DNA of 64,000 nt from assembly GCF_003388735.1 (NCBI RefSeq), contig NZ_QUBQ01000001.1:1364001-1428000 (forward strand), given 5' to 3'. This DNA comes from Paenibacillus paeoniae (GTDB taxonomy: Bacteria > Bacillota > Bacilli > Paenibacillales > Paenibacillaceae). The notes beneath the pieces are model-generated. The model had not been told where the DNA came from. It worked only from the letters and a program-made list of their open reading frames with translations, and ran no database searches. Position numbers and translations under genes: made by a program. Positions 8,871 to 18,455 of this stretch are shown in pieces. Positions within the stretch are counted from its first letter, which is position 1, and every line of letters begins with the position of its first letter.

Positions 8871-9037
8871 CTAGGGTGTGTCTGAGAACGCTGAGGGCAG
8901 CAAATTTTGCCGAATTTTCGTTCCATGCAAGGCGCGTTTGTGAAGGCGTACCGGGGGTACGTCAAGCAAACGGAACGAAGCAGGGGGCGGAAAGGCGGTG
9001 AAAGGTGCCACTGAACGGGTTTTCAGACACGCCCTAG
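8871..9037. repeat. MITE-like palindromic element, 167 bp
   Basis: The element opens with CTAGGGTGTGTCTGAGAAC and closes with the inverted counterpart GTTTTCAGACACGCCCTAG; the 19-base ends match at 17 positions. Inside, a second pair of arms (CGTTCC with GGAACG, CGTTTG with CAAACG, CGTACC with GGTACG) would fold around a central GGGG. The outer CTAG could be a target duplication or part of the repeat. No open frame is present. It splits the B12 locus between cobS and cobD. Short non-coding palindromes of this kind are usually moved by a transposase elsewhere in the genome. It may also act as a terminator or mRNA stabiliser. Confidence 0.7.
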
Positions 9038-9098
9038 ACGATTATGGGATTGGTATTGAAATGATAGAGGTTGTCACCCCATTGAAGGAGAGAGAGCT

Positions 9099-10208
9099 AT
9101 GCTTGAACGATATGGACACGGCGGGGATCTGAGAACGGCGGAGGAATGCTTCGGACTGCCTTCTTCCTCGTTCCTTGATTTCAGCTCCAATATGAATCCG
9201 CTCGGCCCGCCGGATGCGGTCCGCGAGACTTTGGCTCGATATGCGGTCTATATCGACCGCTACCCGGATCCTGTCTCCAGAAAGTTAAGCGCCATGTTGT
9301 CGGAGCGGCACGGCGTGGAAGAGAGTGCGATTCTGATCGGCAACGGAGCGGCAGAATTGATCGATCTTGTCGTTAGGGGACTGCGGCCGCGAACTGCGGC
9401 AGTGGCTGTCCCTTGTTTCTCGGAATATGGCGACGCCATCCGGAAGACTGAAGCTGCTCTGTATGAAGGAAGGCTCCATGAAGCGGATCATTACCGATTG
9501 GAGAAGCGCTGGGTGGAGAAAGCCCTTGAGCAGACGGATGCGAACTTGTATATGCTGGGTTCTCCCAACAATCCGACAGGAGCGCTCGTAGAACCCGATC
9601 TGGTGAAAGATCTGCTGGCACATGGTGCAGCCGTTGTGGTGGATGAGGCTTTTATGGACTTCGTGCCCGAAGAAGAGAGCTACAGTCTGGCTCATGAGGC
9701 TTCGCAGACGCACAATTTGTTTGTCATACGCTCCATGACGAAGTTTTATTCTATTCCCGGCATTAGACTCGGCTATATGCTCGGTCATCCGGAGAAGATT
9801 GCCGAGCTAAGAAGGCTGCAAGTGCCATGGAGTGTCAATTCGCTTGCCCAATCCATTGGCGAGGCAGTACTGGCTGATGAAGCATTCGTCCAAAACTCCA
9901 TGCGATGGCTTCAGGAGGAGAGACCTTGGCTGATGGATCAGCTTGAAGCGCTTGGGTTCCATGTGTATTCTAGCAAGACAAATTATTTGCTGCTTCGCTT
10001 GCCCAATGATTGTAGTCTGACTTCAACTGAGCTTCAGGGGATGTTGGGGTTAAAGGGTGTACTGATCCGCGACGGATCACGATTTCCGGGGCTTGACGAG
10101 CGGCATATTCGAATAGCTGTGAAGCTTCGTGAGCAAAATGAGAGATTGATTGCTGCACTAAAAGCTTGCATTTGGGAGCAGGGAGGCATAACTGGCGATG
10201 GGATATAG
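9099..10208 (+). CDS. cobD: L-threonine-O-3-phosphate decarboxylase
   Basis: A 369-residue PLP enzyme of the aminotransferase class I/II fold, close to HisC. Motifs are DFSSNMNPLGPP at the N-terminus, GSPNNPTGALV, and SMTKFYSIPGIRLGY with the Schiff-base lysine at residue 215. In B12 loci this subfamily (CobD in Salmonella, CobC in Pseudomonas naming) makes aminopropanol phosphate for CbiB. AAGGAGAGAG precedes ATG 9099. The end overlaps the cobQ start by 11 bases. Histidinol-phosphate aminotransferase is the alternative; the context argues strongly against it. Confidence 0.9.
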   Translation: MLERYGHGGDLRTAEECFGLPSSSFLDFSSNMNPLGPPDAVRETLARYAVYIDRYPDPVSRKLSAMLSERHGVEESAILIGNGAAELIDLVVRGLRPRTAAVAVPCFSEYGDAIRKTEAALYEGRLHEADHYRLEKRWVEKALEQTDANLYMLGSPNNPTGALVEPDLVKDLLAHGAAVVVDEAFMDFVPEEESYSLAHEASQTHNLFVIRSMTKFYSIPGIRLGYMLGHPEKIAELRRLQVPWSVNSLAQSIGEAVLADEAFVQNSMRWLQEERPWLMDQLEALGFHVYSSKTNYLLLRLPNDCSLTSTELQGMLGLKGVLIRDGSRFPGLDERHIRIAVKLREQNERLIAALKACIWEQGGITGDGI

Positions 10209-11856
10209 AAGTAGTATAGACCATGGTTCGATAACTGATCATAACACGACTATTGGTCAAACGCTGATGGTCCAGGGAACGGCATCCGATGTCGGCAAAA
10301 GTCTGATCACAGCGGCCTTATGCCGCATTTTTACACAGGATGGCTACCGGACGGCACCGTTCAAATCGCAAAATATGTCCCTAAACTCTTATGTAACTTG
10401 GGATGGCAAGGAAATAGGGCGCGCACAGGGGATGCAAGCCGATGCATGCGGAATAGCGGCGACTACGGATATGAATCCGATTCTGCTGAAGCCTACCGGC
10501 GAGATGTCCTCGCAAGTGGTTGTGCATGGCAAGCCGCTCAGAGATTACGAGGCAAAGGAATATCGCGAGAGCTATCTTCCCATAGCCGGCGGCATTGCGA
10601 GAGAGTCGCTGCGCATCTTGCGGGAGTCGTACGATATCGTCGTTCTGGAGGGAGCGGGCAGCCCGGCGGAAATTAACTTGAAAGACCGAGATATCGTCAA
10701 CATGAATATGGCAGTATGGGCCGATGCCCCTGTTGTGCTGGTGGCGGATATCGATCGGGGCGGCGTGTTTGCGTCTATCGTCGGTACGCTGGAATTGCTG
10801 GAGCCGCATGAGCGAGACAGAGTGTGTGGATTTGTCATTAACAAATTCCGTGGTGATGTCGCGTTGTTGCAGCCTGGGCTGGACTGGTTGGAGGAGAGGA
10901 CGGGCAAGCCCGTGCTCGGCGTTCTGCCATTTTTGCCTGGACTGGAGCTGGAGGATGAGGACTCGTTATCGTTAAGCGGAGCTAAAGCTTCGGAGCGTAG
11001 CCGCAGGGCTGGTCTTGTCACGCAAGCAGGACCTCTGACGAATATGCAGGATGTGGCGGAAAAGCTGGATATTATCGTTATCAAGTTTCCTCGTATATCT
11101 AACTTTACCGATATGGATCCGCTATTCGCGGAACCGGATGTCGACGTTCGGTTTGTCGAACAGGCACATGAATGGGGATCGCCTGATCTTATCTTATTGC
11201 CCGGGAGCAAAAACACGATTGTCGATCTGGCTTGGTTGCGAGAACAAGGGCTTGCGGATTTGGTCATAGGTCATATAGTTAGCGGAGGCAGAGCCGCTGC
11301 CATATGCGGAGGATATGAAATGCTGGGCGAGTGTCTTCTCGATCCGTTCGGCGTGGAGTCATCCCAGCCGGAATCACAGGGATTAGGGCTTTTCCCGTTC
11401 AATATCGAATTTCAGTCAGTCAAAACAACCATACGTGTTGAAGGAACGGTACGACTTGGCGGAAACAGCGGGAGCTGCCCGGTCGATGGTTATGAGATTC
11501 ATATGGGTCAGATGGTTCCGCTCAGTCCTGATTTGCAGAGACCGTTTCTCATCAGAGAAAAGCGCTTTGTACAAACGGCTAATAGCGAAGACAAGTTCCA
11601 GCCAGAAGGAGTATGCACGCAAGACGGCAAGGTTTGGGGCACGTTCATTCACGGTATTCTTCATAATGACAGCTTTCGGAGAACATGGCTGAATGAAGCA
11701 AGAGTGGATAAGGGATGGGTCCCACTGGCAGAAGGTGTCCGATTCCGCGAGCGGCGAGAGGCGGCATTCGACCGACTGGCGGATGCGGCGAGGGCGCATC
11801 TGGATTTGGCGCGCATCTATGCGATTGCGGGTCTGAAGGGGGATCAGCGGGGATGA
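10198..11856 (+). CDS. cobQ: Cobyric acid synthase (CobQ/CbiP)
   Basis: A 552-residue glutamine-dependent amidotransferase that amidates adenosylcobyrinic a,c-diamide at four positions. The N-terminal dethiobiotin-synthetase-like ATPase domain carries GTASDVGKS and FKSQNMSLNSYVTWDGKEIGR-type blocks; the C-terminal glutaminase domain has the nucleophile loop AAICGGYEMLG and the histidine in WGTFIHGILHND. ATG 10198 has GGGAGG eleven bases before it; the first 20 or so residues are not conserved-looking, so an in-frame ATG at 10267 is a possible later start. Without cbiA or ring-synthesis genes nearby, it may serve salvage of incompletely amidated corrinoids or a de novo set encoded elsewhere. 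Confidence 0.93.
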   Translation: MGYRSSIDHGSITDHNTTIGQTLMVQGTASDVGKSLITAALCRIFTQDGYRTAPFKSQNMSLNSYVTWDGKEIGRAQGMQADACGIAATTDMNPILLKPTGEMSSQVVVHGKPLRDYEAKEYRESYLPIAGGIARESLRILRESYDIVVLEGAGSPAEINLKDRDIVNMNMAVWADAPVVLVADIDRGGVFASIVGTLELLEPHERDRVCGFVINKFRGDVALLQPGLDWLEERTGKPVLGVLPFLPGLELEDEDSLSLSGAKASERSRRAGLVTQAGPLTNMQDVAEKLDIIVIKFPRISNFTDMDPLFAEPDVDVRFVEQAHEWGSPDLILLPGSKNTIVDLAWLREQGLADLVIGHIVSGGRAAAICGGYEMLGECLLDPFGVESSQPESQGLGLFPFNIEFQSVKTTIRVEGTVRLGGNSGSCPVDGYEIHMGQMVPLSPDLQRPFLIREKRFVQTANSEDKFQPEGVCTQDGKVWGTFIHGILHNDSFRRTWLNEARVDKGWVPLAEGVRFRERREAAFDRLADAARAHLDLARIYAIAGLKGDQRG

Positions 11857-12566
11857 CACAGCCCTTCCGAATCAACCCCCGTTATACATCGCGTTATTGG
11901 GAGGGACTCGAGCTGTGCTTGAGGGATGACCGGATTGAATTCCGTCTTCCGCAAGTATGTCATGCGCTGAGCAGTGCGATATGGCCGGGTGGATTCTCTA
12001 AAGCTGACGGACTGGTCAATTGGAAGGTACCGCTCGATTATCGCTGTGACGATCCGGTTGCTGACCTGAAACGGAGATGCGAGGAGTGGGGATTTCAACC
12101 GACGTCTACGGTAGGTTTTCTGACTGCTGCCAAGCTGACTCATGCTTCTGTAACGGAGATCCACGGAGACTGCTTCCGGCTGCTGTGCTGCACGACGGCA
12201 GGGACTCGAAATGCAGCCCGGGCCGGGATGAAGCGGGAGACGTATTCCGCTTATATGCCGGGGACGATCAACACGATTTTATTGCTGGATGCCAGGATGA
12301 CCGAATCTGCTATGGTGAACGCGATTATTACGGCAACAGAAGCGAAGACAGCCGCTCTGCAGCAACTGAATATACGAGAAACGGCCAATGGAGAGTCTGC
12401 TACGGGGACAACGACTGATGCAATCGCCATTGCCGTCAGCCAATCCGCTTGTTGGGGGAAGAGCGAACATGCCTATGCAGGGGTGGCCACGACGATCGGC
12501 TGCGCAATCGGGGAAGCGGTCTATGACACCGTGCTGGAGGCAGCGTCTACTCAGCATGAGGTCTAA
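11853..12566 (+). CDS. cbiZ: Adenosylcobinamide amidohydrolase
   Basis: A 237-residue CbiZ-type protein. It starts at ATG 11853, overlapping the cobQ stop by four bases; the longer open frame upstream belongs to cobQ. The family pattern is visible in TVGFLTAAKLTHASV, TAGTRNAARAG, TINTILLLDARMTESAMVNA, and TTIGCAIGEAVYDTV. CbiZ removes the aminopropanol side chain from adenosylcobinamide to give adenosylcobyric acid, which re-enters at CbiB. This route is best known from archaea; here it coexists with CobU, giving two ways to salvage cobinamide. Confidence 0.88.
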   Translation: MTQPFRINPRYTSRYWEGLELCLRDDRIEFRLPQVCHALSSAIWPGGFSKADGLVNWKVPLDYRCDDPVADLKRRCEEWGFQPTSTVGFLTAAKLTHASVTEIHGDCFRLLCCTTAGTRNAARAGMKRETYSAYMPGTINTILLLDARMTESAMVNAIITATEAKTAALQQLNIRETANGESATGTTTDAIAIAVSQSACWGKSEHAYAGVATTIGCAIGEAVYDTVLEAASTQHEV

Positions 12567-12818
12567 AGCGGCTGCAATTAGGCAAGGCTGATAAAATAAT
12601 TGAACGAGCGATTGGTAGATTGCAAGAGCAGGCTGGCAGGTATGAAAACAGTCGGTTCAAGTGTTGAGACGACTGTAGGGTGCTTACTGCATCTATTTCA
12701 GCTGAAGCAGGCAATTATGTTGCAACTTTTCCAATTGTTGAGCGTCTATAGGTATGGGCTTAAGTCAGTTAAGCTGGCAAGCTACCCTATTTTACTAGAT
12801 TGAGGAGTTGTGACTTGA

Positions 12819-14600
12819 ATGCTGCAACCTAGATGGAGCAAAAGAAAAAAAGTGGCTGCATTAATTCTCTCCGCCATGTTAATGACCGCACCAATCAGCC
12901 ATGCGGCTGCGGGAGAGACGCCGATTACATCTGGAACGACTTACGTTGTGTTCTATCTGGACAACAAAGAAGCTTTCCTCAATGGACAGCAAGTGACGCT
13001 GGATTCGCCGGCAGTTGCGCGCAAAGGCAGAACCTATGTGCCAGCGAAGTTTCTCGGAGACGCCTTTGGCATGAAGGTCGAATGGCAGGAGCAGACTCGT
13101 ACGGTGCTGATGGTTACACCGACGCACGAAATTTTGCTCGATACAGTGAACAAGCAAGCTTGGGTGAATGGGCTGGCCTATCCCTTTGACGATGTGGCCA
13201 TGCTGCTGAACGGCAGGCTGATGATTAAGCTGACCTGGCTATCGGATTATATGGGGGCTACCTATACATACAATCAAGAGCTTCGCCGCGTTGACGTTAT
13301 CCATGTCAATAAGCCGCAAGGCAATTACAATCCCGATCTCAATAATTCCGCACCAATAGCCAAGTTCACGACAGGCAAGCAGACTTACCGGATCGGCGAG
13401 CCAATCAAGTATATCAATCTCAGTTATGATCCCGACGCGGAAGCGGTAAAGCTGGAGTGGACAGGCAAGGAGGACGTATTCTTCAAGGCTGGAACGTATC
13501 CCGTCACGCTAGTCGGAACCGACAAGATGGGGCATAAGAGCAAGCCGTTCACGCGCAATATAGTAGTTACAGATGAGGTATATTTGAATGAAGCGGAATA
13601 CCCGATCTATACGAAGCCGGCAGGCAGCTATATCACGACAAGCTGGAGTACTTTGTACAACAACTACTTTAATCTGCCGGATATTCCGAAAAAGGTGACG
13701 GAGGACAAGTCGCGTACGCTGCTCATGAGCGACAGTCCGGAAACCTTCCGAGAGCTCGGCATCTTGTATCAGGACAATATTAATGGCAAAGGCAGATTGT
13801 ATGCCGACCATTTGAATGGGACCGACAAAACGGTGAGCTTTGCCATTATGGCGACGAACAAGTCGGATAAGCCGGTGACGATTCGGACGACGAACAAAGG
13901 TGAAGTGTATCCGTCTATCTACGCCCATCTGATTGGTAGTGAAGCTATGGTCGATTATTTGATGGACGACACCGAGGAACAGACGATGACTATTCCGGCA
14001 GGAACTACATTCGTTTATAAGCAGTTCCCGGACTTCTACCCTGGATCGGGTGTCAATCTGATGTATGATGTGGAAACGGACGGCGAGGTTCAATTTACAT
14101 TTGCAGCAGCGGATAAAGTGTCGAACGCGATTCTGGATATGCCGAAGCTGGCATTCAATGGCCATATTCGGGGCACATTCCAAATTGCGGGCTTTGATTG
14201 GGGCCTCGACCTGACTGAGAAGAACTTTAAGAAGCCGATGAAGCTAGTCATTGGCGACGGGAAGACGGATCCGTTCCAGAATGGCTATGATCCACAGCGG
14301 GGGACAGAAGCAATACTTAACGGCAATTACGGAACAGTCTATAAGATTCACTCCGACAAACCGCGGAAGATGGCCATTATGATTCTCGCAAAAGGCGGGC
14401 CATTCAAAGGTCCGTTCAAAATAAACGGCGAGATGGTCAAAGTACCGGCCTCAGGGGTGTTGACCGCCTTCGACGGCATGATTATTTTGCATAAAACGAC
14501 AGGCAAGGAAGAGAGTCTGGACATTGAATTCAGCCCTCCTGCCGGATCGGCATTTCCGATCAACCTGATCTTCTATCCGTTGGATGATCGGGCTCAATAA
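12819..14600 (+). CDS. Secreted protein with copper-amine-oxidase-like stalk domain
   Basis: A 593-residue exported protein. A signal peptide runs to about residue 31 (positive start, hydrophobic core, AAAGE). Residues 35-165 form the stalk domain (Cu_amine_oxidN1 type), with DNKEAFLNGQQVTLDSPAV, RTYVPAKFLGDAFGMKVEW and ADYMGA-like repeats. Residues 170-255 look like a PKD/Ig-like module (PVTLVGTDKMGHKS). The remaining part, with beta-rich repeats, I do not recognise. ATG 12819 has GAGGAG eleven bases upstream. It is followed by a strong terminator and so is a single-gene unit. Stalk domains are thought to attach proteins to the Gram-positive wall; no enzymatic role can be assigned. Confidence 0.8.
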   Translation: MLQPRWSKRKKVAALILSAMLMTAPISHAAAGETPITSGTTYVVFYLDNKEAFLNGQQVTLDSPAVARKGRTYVPAKFLGDAFGMKVEWQEQTRTVLMVTPTHEILLDTVNKQAWVNGLAYPFDDVAMLLNGRLMIKLTWLSDYMGATYTYNQELRRVDVIHVNKPQGNYNPDLNNSAPIAKFTTGKQTYRIGEPIKYINLSYDPDAEAVKLEWTGKEDVFFKAGTYPVTLVGTDKMGHKSKPFTRNIVVTDEVYLNEAEYPIYTKPAGSYITTSWSTLYNNYFNLPDIPKKVTEDKSRTLLMSDSPETFRELGILYQDNINGKGRLYADHLNGTDKTVSFAIMATNKSDKPVTIRTTNKGEVYPSIYAHLIGSEAMVDYLMDDTEEQTMTIPAGTTFVYKQFPDFYPGSGVNLMYDVETDGEVQFTFAAADKVSNAILDMPKLAFNGHIRGTFQIAGFDWGLDLTEKNFKKPMKLVIGDGKTDPFQNGYDPQRGTEAILNGNYGTVYKIHSDKPRKMAIMILAKGGPFKGPFKINGEMVKVPASGVLTAFDGMIILHKTTGKEESLDIEFSPPAGSAFPINLIFYPLDDRAQ

Positions 14601-14611
14601 GCGGTTACAGG

Positions 14612-14649
14612 CATCGTTGCTCTTGTCATGAGCAACGATGTTTGTTTTT
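14612..14649 (+). terminator. Intrinsic terminator after the stalk-domain gene
   Basis: A perfect 11-bp stem CATCGTTGCTC / GAGCAACGATG with a 7-base loop is followed by TTTGTTTTT. It lies 11 bases after the stop codon. Confidence 0.9.
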
Positions 14650-14746
14650 GTGATGGGATTTGCCCCTATAAAGTAGACAAACGGCCTATGAAAGCGGTAA
14701 AATATAATGCTTAATACAATCGGACATGGGGAGTGGAAGACTGGAC

Positions 14747-15589
14747 ATGAATACGAATTCCGACACGGGCCAAAGGAAAGCCGAAGGGCTCAGCAGAAAG
14801 CAAATTACGATCGTTTTCGCAATCATCACAGGTATTTTGCTCTTCGCCGGCGTTCTCTTCATGATTCTGTACAACTCGCTCAGCAATAGGTCGCCAGGAG
14901 TCGATGCGCCGCTGGAAGCGATTACCCAATACCGTTACGATTACGCGGAAGCCGCGAACGGTATGAAGCTCCATGCGCTCGTGACGAAACCTGCATTCGT
15001 CACGCTTGAAGTCGTCCGTGAAAATGTGACACTGACAGATAAAGTCGGCATTAATGGCGGTTTCTTCTACGGCGAGACCTTGATCAGTATGGGAATCGTT
15101 AATGGACGCTCCATCAATGGCGCAAGCAACGAATATGGGAGCGGCGGGGAGAATATGAAGTATGCGAGAGGAACGCTCGTCTGGGATGGTGCGATTGACT
15201 CGCTCTCCGTGCAGATTCTATCGACGGCCTCCGAGGTTAAGGTCAGGGATCATACGCGATTCTGGGCACAGGGCGGCATCAGTATGAGTCTGGGTGATGA
15301 AGCCGGCTGGGAGAAACAGACAGCGGTAGAAAACGCACCGTTTCCGGATGAGCTGCGGCTTCGCTCGGCCGCTGTCTACGATGATGCCGGCATGCTCTAT
15401 CTGATCGTGAGCGAGACGAGCGGCACGCTTCGGGACTTCAGGGCAGCTATTATGGAATCGATCGGTGCTGGTCGACTTGTCGAGGGTATCTTCCTGGACG
15501 GAGACGGCTCGTCTCAATTGCTAAGCAAAGAGATCAAGCTTGCTGGCGACAATCGGCCTGTACTGCAGATGCTTCGGATCACAAAGTAG
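14747..15589 (+). CDS. Phosphodiester glycosidase (NAGPA, DUF2233) family protein
   Basis: A 280-residue membrane-anchored protein with one transmembrane segment at about residues 21-45 and an extracellular catalytic-type domain. Conserved blocks of the NAGPA-like family are GINGGFFYG in the middle and FLDGDGSSQL near the end, where the acidic and serine residues belong to the active site. Human uncovering enzyme and bacterial exopolysaccharide-processing enzymes share this fold, so a sugar-phosphodiester or wall polymer is a plausible substrate. I preferred ATG 14747 because GGGGAGTGGAAG lies just upstream; ATG 14726 overlaps that region. It is followed by hrpB after 43 bases. Confidence 0.8.
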   Translation: MNTNSDTGQRKAEGLSRKQITIVFAIITGILLFAGVLFMILYNSLSNRSPGVDAPLEAITQYRYDYAEAANGMKLHALVTKPAFVTLEVVRENVTLTDKVGINGGFFYGETLISMGIVNGRSINGASNEYGSGGENMKYARGTLVWDGAIDSLSVQILSTASEVKVRDHTRFWAQGGISMSLGDEAGWEKQTAVENAPFPDELRLRSAAVYDDAGMLYLIVSETSGTLRDFRAAIMESIGAGRLVEGIFLDGDGSSQLLSKEIKLAGDNRPVLQMLRITK

Positions 15590-15632
15590 ATTCATATTGG
15601 CAACAGCTTGAAGGTTTGGAGGATACGGGACG

Positions 15633-18137
15633 ATGATACGATTGCCCATTGAAGAGGTGTTGCCCGAATTGCTGCTCGCGCTGGAGAGCGGGAACAGCGC
15701 GGTGCTTGTAGCGGAGCCCGGCGCGGGCAAGACGACGAGGGTGCCGCTGGCTCTGCTTAAGCAACCATGGCTTGGCGGCAAAAAAATAATTATGCTGGAG
15801 CCGCGGAGGTTGGCTGCTCGTTCGGCAGCCCAATATATGGCCCGGATGCTGGGAGAGAAGGTTGGGGAGACGGTCGGCTATCGCGTTCGTCTGGATTCCA
15901 AGGTCGGACCGGGGACATTAATCGAGGTGGTCACGGAAGGCGTTCTAACGAGAATGTTGCAGGAAGATCCGTCGCTGGAACATGTAGGCGCCGTATTGTT
16001 CGATGAATTCCATGAACGCCATCTCCATAGCGATCTGGGTCTTGCTTTGTGCTTGCAGGCACAGTCGGTGCTGCGGGAAGAGCTTCGTCTGCTCATCATG
16101 TCGGCGACACTGGAAGCCGAGCCGGTAGCCGCTCTGCTGGGGGACGCTGTCGTGATCCGCAGCAAGGGACGAAGCTATCCCGTAACAACACGGTACGCGC
16201 CAATGAGATCAACTGCTCCGCTGGAGCAAGCGGTTGGACAAGTGGTAAGGCAAGCGATGCTGGAAGAAGAGGGTGACGCCCTTGTCTTTCTTCCGGGAGC
16301 GGCAGAGATTCGCAGAACCGCCAATTGGCTGCGTGGAGGGGGGCTGCCTCCCGGTGTTCGTCTGGCTGAGCTTCATGGCAGCCTGGCGTTGGAGCAACAG
16401 ACAGCGGCGATTGCCGGATGCGCTCCGCATGAACGCAAAATCGTACTTGCGACCTCAATCGCAGAGTCCAGCCTCACCGTAGAAGGCGTCAGAATAGTTG
16501 TGGATAGCGGATTATCAAGAGTATCCAGATTCTCGCCGCGAACGGGGCTTAGCCGACTCGAAACGGTGGCCGTGTCCCAGCAATCGGCCGATCAGCGAAG
16601 AGGCCGTGCCGGTCGTGTCGCACCGGGCTATTGTTACCGTCTGTGGACGGAGCTAGAGCATCATCATCTGCCGCTCCAGACCAGGCCAGAGATGCTGGAT
16701 GCGGATCTGTCTGCACTCGCACTTGAACTTGCCGTATGGGGAGTGACAGATCCGGCAGAGCTGCAATGGCTTACTCCGCCGCCTCAAGCTGCGTATGAAG
16801 GTGCAGTGGTCCTTCTGCAAAGCTTGAACGCCCTGGATGGACAAGGCAAGCCTACGCTTGCCGGTAGTGAAATCGCCAGGCTGGGCATGCACCCTCGGCT
16901 GGGAGCTATGCTGCTTGCGGCGGAAGAGGGTTCGGAGACGCTGGAGAAGGCTTGCGAGCTGGCAGCCTTGCTAAGCGAGCGTGACTTGCTGGGCGCTGAA
17001 CGTAATGTAGATATAGCTCTGCGTCTAGCCGCTCTGCGAAATACAAGCGGCAACGATCCAACGGTACATCGGCTGATGACGCAGGCCATGCAATGGAAAC
17101 GTAGGATGGAAGATTTGCGCAAGACTAATGCAACCTATTCAAATCAGTCTAAACAATCAGTGACGCAGTCGGATGGTTCGCTGCTCGCGAACGCCTACCC
17201 AGATCGCATCGCTCAGCGCAGGGCGGATGGACGATACATTATGGCTAATGGCAGGGGTGCCGTTCTTCCGGAGCTTCAGCCACTCTCGCGGTCTCCGTAT
17301 CTCGTCATATGCGAGCTTGATGATGGGGGTACGGAGGGGCGAATTCGTCTCGCTGCGGAAATGGGTCTATCCCAAATCGAGACCAGCTTGTCCCTGCATC
17401 TGAAGAAAGAAGAAGCGGTAGAATGGGATGCCGGAACCCAGACCGTTCGTGCTAGACGGCGGGTGAGACTGGGGGCGATTATCCTCAGTGAAGTTCCGCT
17501 TGAAGGGCCAGACCCTGAGGCTGTAGCGGATACGCTGCTGCAAGGTATTCGTTTCCAGGGAATCTCTGCATTGCCTATGGGTAAACATGCTCTTAGTCTA
17601 CTCGGCCGTATGCGGCTGATGAGCTTGAGTGGAGATGCGCAGTGGCCTGATGTGTCGGAAGAAGCTTTGCTCGATACGCTGGAGATTTGGTTGAAACCTC
17701 ATGTGTACGGCATGAAGAGTATTGCTGATTTAAACAAGCTGTCTCTGACGCAACTGATAGGCGACCGGATGAGCTGGAGCCAGGCGCGCGAGCTGGACGA
17801 GCAAGTACCGACACATATTGTGGTGCCTAGCGGCTCGCGTATTCCGGTCGATTACAGCGATCCGGGCTCCCCGGTGCTGGCTGTGCGGCTGCAGGAGCTG
17901 TTCGGATGGAAGGATACGCCAAGACTGGTGAAGGGCAGATTGCCCTTGACGCTTCATTTGCTGTCTCCCTCTCAACGTCCCGTTCAAGTTACCAAGGACT
18001 TGGCGAGTTTTTGGGAGCATGCGTATTTTGATGTCAAGAAAGACTTAAAGGGACGTTATCCCAAGCATTATTGGCCGGATAACCCTTACGAGGCGGTCGC
18101 TACCAACCGGACGAAACCTAGACCGTCCCTATCATAA
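15633..18137 (+). CDS. hrpB: ATP-dependent helicase HrpB
   Basis: An 834-residue DEAH-box helicase of the HrpB family. Walker A GAGKTT is at residues 30-35, motif II reads DEFHERHLHSD (DEFH instead of DEAH, usual in HrpB), motif III is SATLE, and motif VI lies in QQSADQRRGRAGRVAPG. The helicase-associated and HrpB C-terminal domains follow, ending with the family-typical RYPKHYWPDNPYEA. Length matches the family. A short low-complexity insert (about residues 490-510, rich in Asn, Ser, Gln) interrupts the middle. The cellular role of HrpB is poorly defined in Firmicutes. Confidence 0.95.
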   Translation: MIRLPIEEVLPELLLALESGNSAVLVAEPGAGKTTRVPLALLKQPWLGGKKIIMLEPRRLAARSAAQYMARMLGEKVGETVGYRVRLDSKVGPGTLIEVVTEGVLTRMLQEDPSLEHVGAVLFDEFHERHLHSDLGLALCLQAQSVLREELRLLIMSATLEAEPVAALLGDAVVIRSKGRSYPVTTRYAPMRSTAPLEQAVGQVVRQAMLEEEGDALVFLPGAAEIRRTANWLRGGGLPPGVRLAELHGSLALEQQTAAIAGCAPHERKIVLATSIAESSLTVEGVRIVVDSGLSRVSRFSPRTGLSRLETVAVSQQSADQRRGRAGRVAPGYCYRLWTELEHHHLPLQTRPEMLDADLSALALELAVWGVTDPAELQWLTPPPQAAYEGAVVLLQSLNALDGQGKPTLAGSEIARLGMHPRLGAMLLAAEEGSETLEKACELAALLSERDLLGAERNVDIALRLAALRNTSGNDPTVHRLMTQAMQWKRRMEDLRKTNATYSNQSKQSVTQSDGSLLANAYPDRIAQRRADGRYIMANGRGAVLPELQPLSRSPYLVICELDDGGTEGRIRLAAEMGLSQIETSLSLHLKKEEAVEWDAGTQTVRARRRVRLGAIILSEVPLEGPDPEAVADTLLQGIRFQGISALPMGKHALSLLGRMRLMSLSGDAQWPDVSEEALLDTLEIWLKPHVYGMKSIADLNKLSLTQLIGDRMSWSQARELDEQVPTHIVVPSGSRIPVDYSDPGSPVLAVRLQELFGWKDTPRLVKGRLPLTLHLLSPSQRPVQVTKDLASFWEHAYFDVKKDLKGRYPKHYWPDNPYEAVATNRTKPRPSLS

Positions 18138-18155
18138 ACGGCAGGAAGGAGTGCA

Positions 18156-18455
18156 GTGGCTTTGACCTGGTTATCTATCATGTACGGTTATTGGATTTTG
18201 CTTAGCCTGTACGGTTTTGTGTTGATGGGAATGGACAAACGACGAGCGCGCCGGAAGGCCAGGCGCATTCCTGAACGTCGCTTGTTTTTTGTAGCGGCTG
18301 TTGGCGGAGCGGCAGGCACTTGGTGCGGAATGAAGCTATGGCGCCATAAGACAAAACATCATTCGTTTACAGTTGGCATTCCTTACTTGGTAGCCGTTCA
18401 TATTATTGTACTGCTATTGGTGACAGGTGTCTGGGTATGGGGAGCCGCCGCATAA
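18156..18455 (+). CDS. DUF1294 family small membrane protein
   Basis: A 99-residue protein with an N-terminal and two further hydrophobic segments, and the DUF1294 signature MGMDKRRARRKARRIPERRL followed by GGAAGTWCGM and RHKTKHHSF. GGAAGGAG precedes GTG 18156; the in-frame TTG at 18162 is equally well placed. It sits between hrpB and helD with short gaps, so co-transcription is likely. Function is unknown for the family. Confidence 0.85.
   Translation: MALTWLSIMYGYWILLSLYGFVLMGMDKRRARRKARRIPERRLFFVAAVGGAAGTWCGMKLWRHKTKHHSFTVGIPYLVAVHIIVLLLVTGVWVWGAAA

Noticed and set aside
10572..11267. 231-codon minus-strand frame inside cobQ
   Set aside because: Shadow frame with Ser/Arg-rich composition; cobQ motifs on the plus strand are unambiguous.
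12600..12803. 67-codon frame between cbiZ and the stalk-domain gene
   Set aside because: No ribosome site, unlikely composition; the 252-base gap contains only a weak inverted repeat ACAGTCG / CGACTGT at 12648-12676.
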